This document shows, piece after piece, positions 13,124-15,265 of a stretch of DNA of 15,265 nt (within the stretch, counting starts at the first letter, position 1; the number at the start of each line of letters is the position of its first letter). The position numbers and the translations under genes were made by a program. The stretch is taken from the NCBI GenBank assembly GCA_030672315.1, contig DAOVGQ010000081.1, positions 1 through 15,265 of the forward strand. The letters are read 5' to 3'. This stretch comes from Candidatus Aenigmatarchaeota archaeon. Its GTDB lineage: Archaea; Aenigmatarchaeota; Aenigmatarchaeia; QMZP01. Below the pieces are notes generated by a model that saw only the letters and a program-made list of their open reading frames with translations, was not told where the DNA came from and searched no databases.

Positions 13124-14719
13124 ATGAAAAAGATTATCATTCTAATCGCTTTTGCAGCTCTTGTCCTGTTATCCCAGGAGGGACTCTGTTATACGTTTGT
13201 TGAACAGGAGCCTGTACAGGACAGCGTGCGTCTGGTGCTTAACCAGCAGGAAAGCCAGGGGGATATTGTTGCCTTGGATGTTGTGGCTTATGACGTTCCC
13301 AGCATCGATTCCGCTGTATTTGATCTGGATTTCGATTCATCTGTGATTAAATGGGAAGGTATTCGGCTGAATGACCCTGATGGTTTTCTCAAGGGAGATT
13401 TCTTTGACAGTTCCGCGTGGTATACAATAAGGAATGATATGGATGTAAACGGTACGGTCAATGCCAACAAGCTTGTCGTTGGCGTGATTGGGGATATCGA
13501 TAATCCTGTGAGCGGAAACGGAAATTTTATAACCATAGTGTTCCGAATCACCGGAACCGGGAGCAGCACAATATCATTTTCGAACAACAACCTCATCATG
13601 CCGGATGACACCTTCACCAGCACATCATGGCTCGGAGGTACAATCCAGATTAATGAAACCCCTGAATACCAGCAGCCCCAGAATGACCCGCCCTTGGTTA
13701 CGCTAATGGACCCTCCCGACGGCACTGTATTCACCGAGAAGGATTTGGAGCTCACCTGCTCTGCTGATGATGATTACGGCCTGAAAAATCTCTCCCTTTA
13801 TACTGACATCTCTGGCTCATGGTCCCTCCACGGGTCAGTTGATGCCGGTGACACCTACTGGGTTGAAACCTTCTACCTGACAGGGCTTGGAGACGGAACC
13901 TACAGGTGGAACTGTCTAGCACATGATGACATCTTGCAGGGCGGATGGGCAAGCGAGGACTCTTACTTCACAGTCAGCCTTCCTTCTGATTCAGAGCCGC
14001 CTGTCATAAGCAATGACCAGGTCTCAGGGGACCTTGTTTCAGGAACAGACATCAACATCTCCTTTTCCACTGATGAGCCTGCTACATGCAGGTATGCCAC
14101 GAGCCAAAATATAGGCTATGAAAAAATGAAGGAGGATTTCACCACAGAACCTTCCACCTTCCATTCAATCCTGGTTGACCTTTCCACGAACTGCAGCTAC
14201 AAATATTTTGTCAGGTGCAAAGATGCTTCTGGGAACGCAAACGAAGAGGACTATGAGATATCATTCTCCCTGGGCAACGCCTCCCAGGACACCGAGCCCC
14301 CTGTGCTGCTGGGGCTCTCCCCTGCAACGAATCTTGAATACGGAAGAAGGTACACCACAATAAGAATTGCCACTGAGGAAACCGCCGAATGCAGAATCTC
14401 TAACAGCTCTGGCAAGCCATTCGGTTCCATGGAAAGCTTTGCCGTGACCGGTGCGTACAATCATTCCCATACAATAACGGGGCTTGCAGAAGGCAGGAAC
14501 CATACATATTACATAAGGTGCAAAGACTATCAGGGAAACGAAAACGCTGATACCCAGGTTAGCTTCTTTGTCTGCTATGAGGTCGACTCGGACTGCAGCA
14601 GGGCTGTTGAAATGGCGGAGCTCCTTTCCTACATCGACCGCTGGTACATGAACAACAAGGATGTCAGAATGGTAAAGGTCATGCAGGGAGTGGGCCTCTG
14701 GAAGGCAGGCTCTGCCTGA
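13124..14719 (+). CDS. Secreted cohesin-domain protein with Ig/FN3-like repeats and a C-terminal dockerin-like module
   Basis: This is a 531-residue secreted protein. Residues 1-22 are a signal peptide (KKIIILIAFAALVLL). Residues about 33-178 have the cohesin pattern: SVRLVLNQQESQGDIVALDV, SIDSAVFDLDFDSSVIKWEG, a KGDFF segment, GNGNFITIVFRITGTGSSTI, and a closing GGTIQI strand. About three Ig/FN3-type beta repeats follow (189-285, 291-383, 391-482). The last two share an EPPV opening, a T-E/D-E-x-A-x-C-R strand and a Tyr-x-x-x-R-CKD ending, so they are internal duplicates. Residues 484-529 (VDSDCSRAVEMAELLSYIDR, then VKVMQGVGLWKAG) resemble the degenerate dockerin-like ends of archaeal secreted proteins. 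There is no C-terminal membrane span. It is the second gene of an operon with the dockerin protein, which is the likely partner. It ends one base from the convergent surface-protein gene. Confidence 0.82.
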   Translation: MKKIIILIAFAALVLLSQEGLCYTFVEQEPVQDSVRLVLNQQESQGDIVALDVVAYDVPSIDSAVFDLDFDSSVIKWEGIRLNDPDGFLKGDFFDSSAWYTIRNDMDVNGTVNANKLVVGVIGDIDNPVSGNGNFITIVFRITGTGSSTISFSNNNLIMPDDTFTSTSWLGGTIQINETPEYQQPQNDPPLVTLMDPPDGTVFTEKDLELTCSADDDYGLKNLSLYTDISGSWSLHGSVDAGDTYWVETFYLTGLGDGTYRWNCLAHDDILQGGWASEDSYFTVSLPSDSEPPVISNDQVSGDLVSGTDINISFSTDEPATCRYATSQNIGYEKMKEDFTTEPSTFHSILVDLSTNCSYKYFVRCKDASGNANEEDYEISFSLGNASQDTEPPVLLGLSPATNLEYGRRYTTIRIATEETAECRISNSSGKPFGSMESFAVTGAYNHSHTITGLAEGRNHTYYIRCKDYQGNENADTQVSFFVCYEVDSDCSRAVEMAELLSYIDRWYMNNKDVRMVKVMQGVGLWKAGSA

Positions 14720-14720
14720 G

Positions 14721-15265
14721 CTATCGCCTTCTCGCCTTCCAGGCAGCCGCAACTATAAGGGTTATTATTGCAAGGATTACCAGGCCGTAGAGGCCTATAA
14801 CGGGGTCAAGGAACATGCCTGTTATCCCTCCTCCGGATGATTTGCACAGCCCGTTGGAACATTCCTCTTCGCATGTCTGGACCATTACCCAGCTGCCTCC
14901 GTCTTGGGAACATACCAGCAAGTCGTTGCCGTCGCACTTCTTTTCTCCTTGTTCGCATATCTTTACATAGCATTCCTGTTCCTCTGCTGGCCTGTTCTCA
15001 TCGGTTCCGCAACTGTTCAAATCAGTGCATACTCTTACCTGCCTGCCATTGATGCAGTCAAGCCAGTCTGTACATGACCAGTTCTCAACACAGGTCGTTC
15101 CTCCCCCGGGTGGGGCCCCTCCACCACTGCGGCCCCCGCCCCCTGAGCTGCCGCCACCAGGTGGGGATGTTATGGTTGCGGAGAGGTCTAGCTGGGTGGA
15201 TGCACCATTTTCAAAGGTGTATTCGGCTGCCTTGACACCGCTGACATAGAACTCTATTGTCTTTC
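14721..15265 (-). CDS. C-terminal part of a membrane-anchored surface protein (5' end beyond the window)
   Basis: The frame is open on the minus strand from TAG 14721-14723 to the right edge, so the gene starts outside the window; the first clear start-like codon inside (TTG at 15020) is internal. The visible 180 residues begin KTIEFYVSGVKAAEYTFENG (end of a beta domain). Next come a Gly/Ser/Pro linker, a thrombospondin-type-1-like module (CVENWSCTDWLDC through RPAEEQEC), a second Cys module (CEQGEKKC to SNGLC), FLDPVIG, one membrane span and the tail KARRR. From the first Cys to the end it aligns with residues 205-330 of the 10722-11747 product, including an identical RPAEEQEC. It is thus another member of the local surface family, with a different exposed N-terminal part. 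Its stop lies one base from the stop of the cohesin-domain gene. Confidence 0.85.
   Translation of the reverse strand, partial: KTIEFYVSGVKAAEYTFENGASTQLDLSATITSPPGGGSSGGGGRSGGGAPPGGGTTCVENWSCTDWLDCINGRQVRVCTDLNSCGTDENRPAEEQECYVKICEQGEKKCDGNDLLVCSQDGGSWVMVQTCEEECSNGLCKSSGGGITGMFLDPVIGLYGLVILAIITLIVAAAWKARRR

Noticed and set aside
1..15265. Transposase, integrase, phage or plasmid genes
   Set aside because: No frame shows transposase, recombinase or phage structural motifs, and no terminal inverted repeats with target duplications were seen, so there is no direct sign of a mobile element.

Overview
The window is archaeal. Evidence: it opens with the C-terminus of the archaeal translation factor aIF2-gamma. 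Several genes have an A/T-rich TATA-like element about 25 bases before a start codon with little or no leader, while operon-internal genes carry GGAGG-type ribosome sites. Arginine is mostly AGG/AGA. The surface proteins (signal peptide, exposed domains, poly-Gly linker, Cys-rich module, one membrane span, basic tail) are of a kind common in uncultivated archaea, including DPANN-type lineages. The exact lineage cannot be fixed from this sequence. Genes are tightly packed; two tail-to-tail pairs are separated by a single base.

Layout. 1-295 is the end of aIF2-gamma (+). 324-3650 (-) is an apparent operon: a small membrane-anchored protein carrying one copy of a surface domain, an 887-residue surface protein with the same domain plus eight MopE-like metal-binding motifs, and a possible 37-residue basic protein. 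3651-3835 is a regulatory intergenic region with a perfect 13-bp inverted repeat. 3836-5002 (+) is an orphan amino-methyltransferase. 5004-6256 (-) is a rhomboid protease with a helical partner. 6305-8582 (+) is a run of three genes: membrane-tethered metallo-beta-lactamase-fold hydrolase, ArsP_2-like metal permease and family 4 uracil-DNA glycosylase. 8600-10606 (-) is a membrane pyrophosphatase predicted to need K+. 10722-11747 (-) is another member of the surface family. 11984-14719 (+) is a two-gene operon: a membrane-spanning protein ending in a dockerin-type calcium-binding module, and a secreted protein beginning with a cohesin-type domain. 14721 to the right edge (-) is the C-terminal part of a further surface protein, paralogous to the 10722-11747 gene.

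How it fits together. Housekeeping genes (translation, DNA repair, energy conservation) are interleaved with a cell-surface protein set. The most interesting part is the adjacent dockerin and cohesin genes. Cohesin and dockerin are lock-and-key modules, so the pair suggests a non-cellulosomal, Ca2+-dependent surface assembly in an archaeon. The cohesin protein itself ends in a degenerate dockerin-like module, which raises the possibility of head-to-tail chaining. Two neighbouring surface proteins share an FLDPVxG motif immediately before the membrane span and an Arg-rich tail, a tripartite end that resembles a processing or sorting signal.
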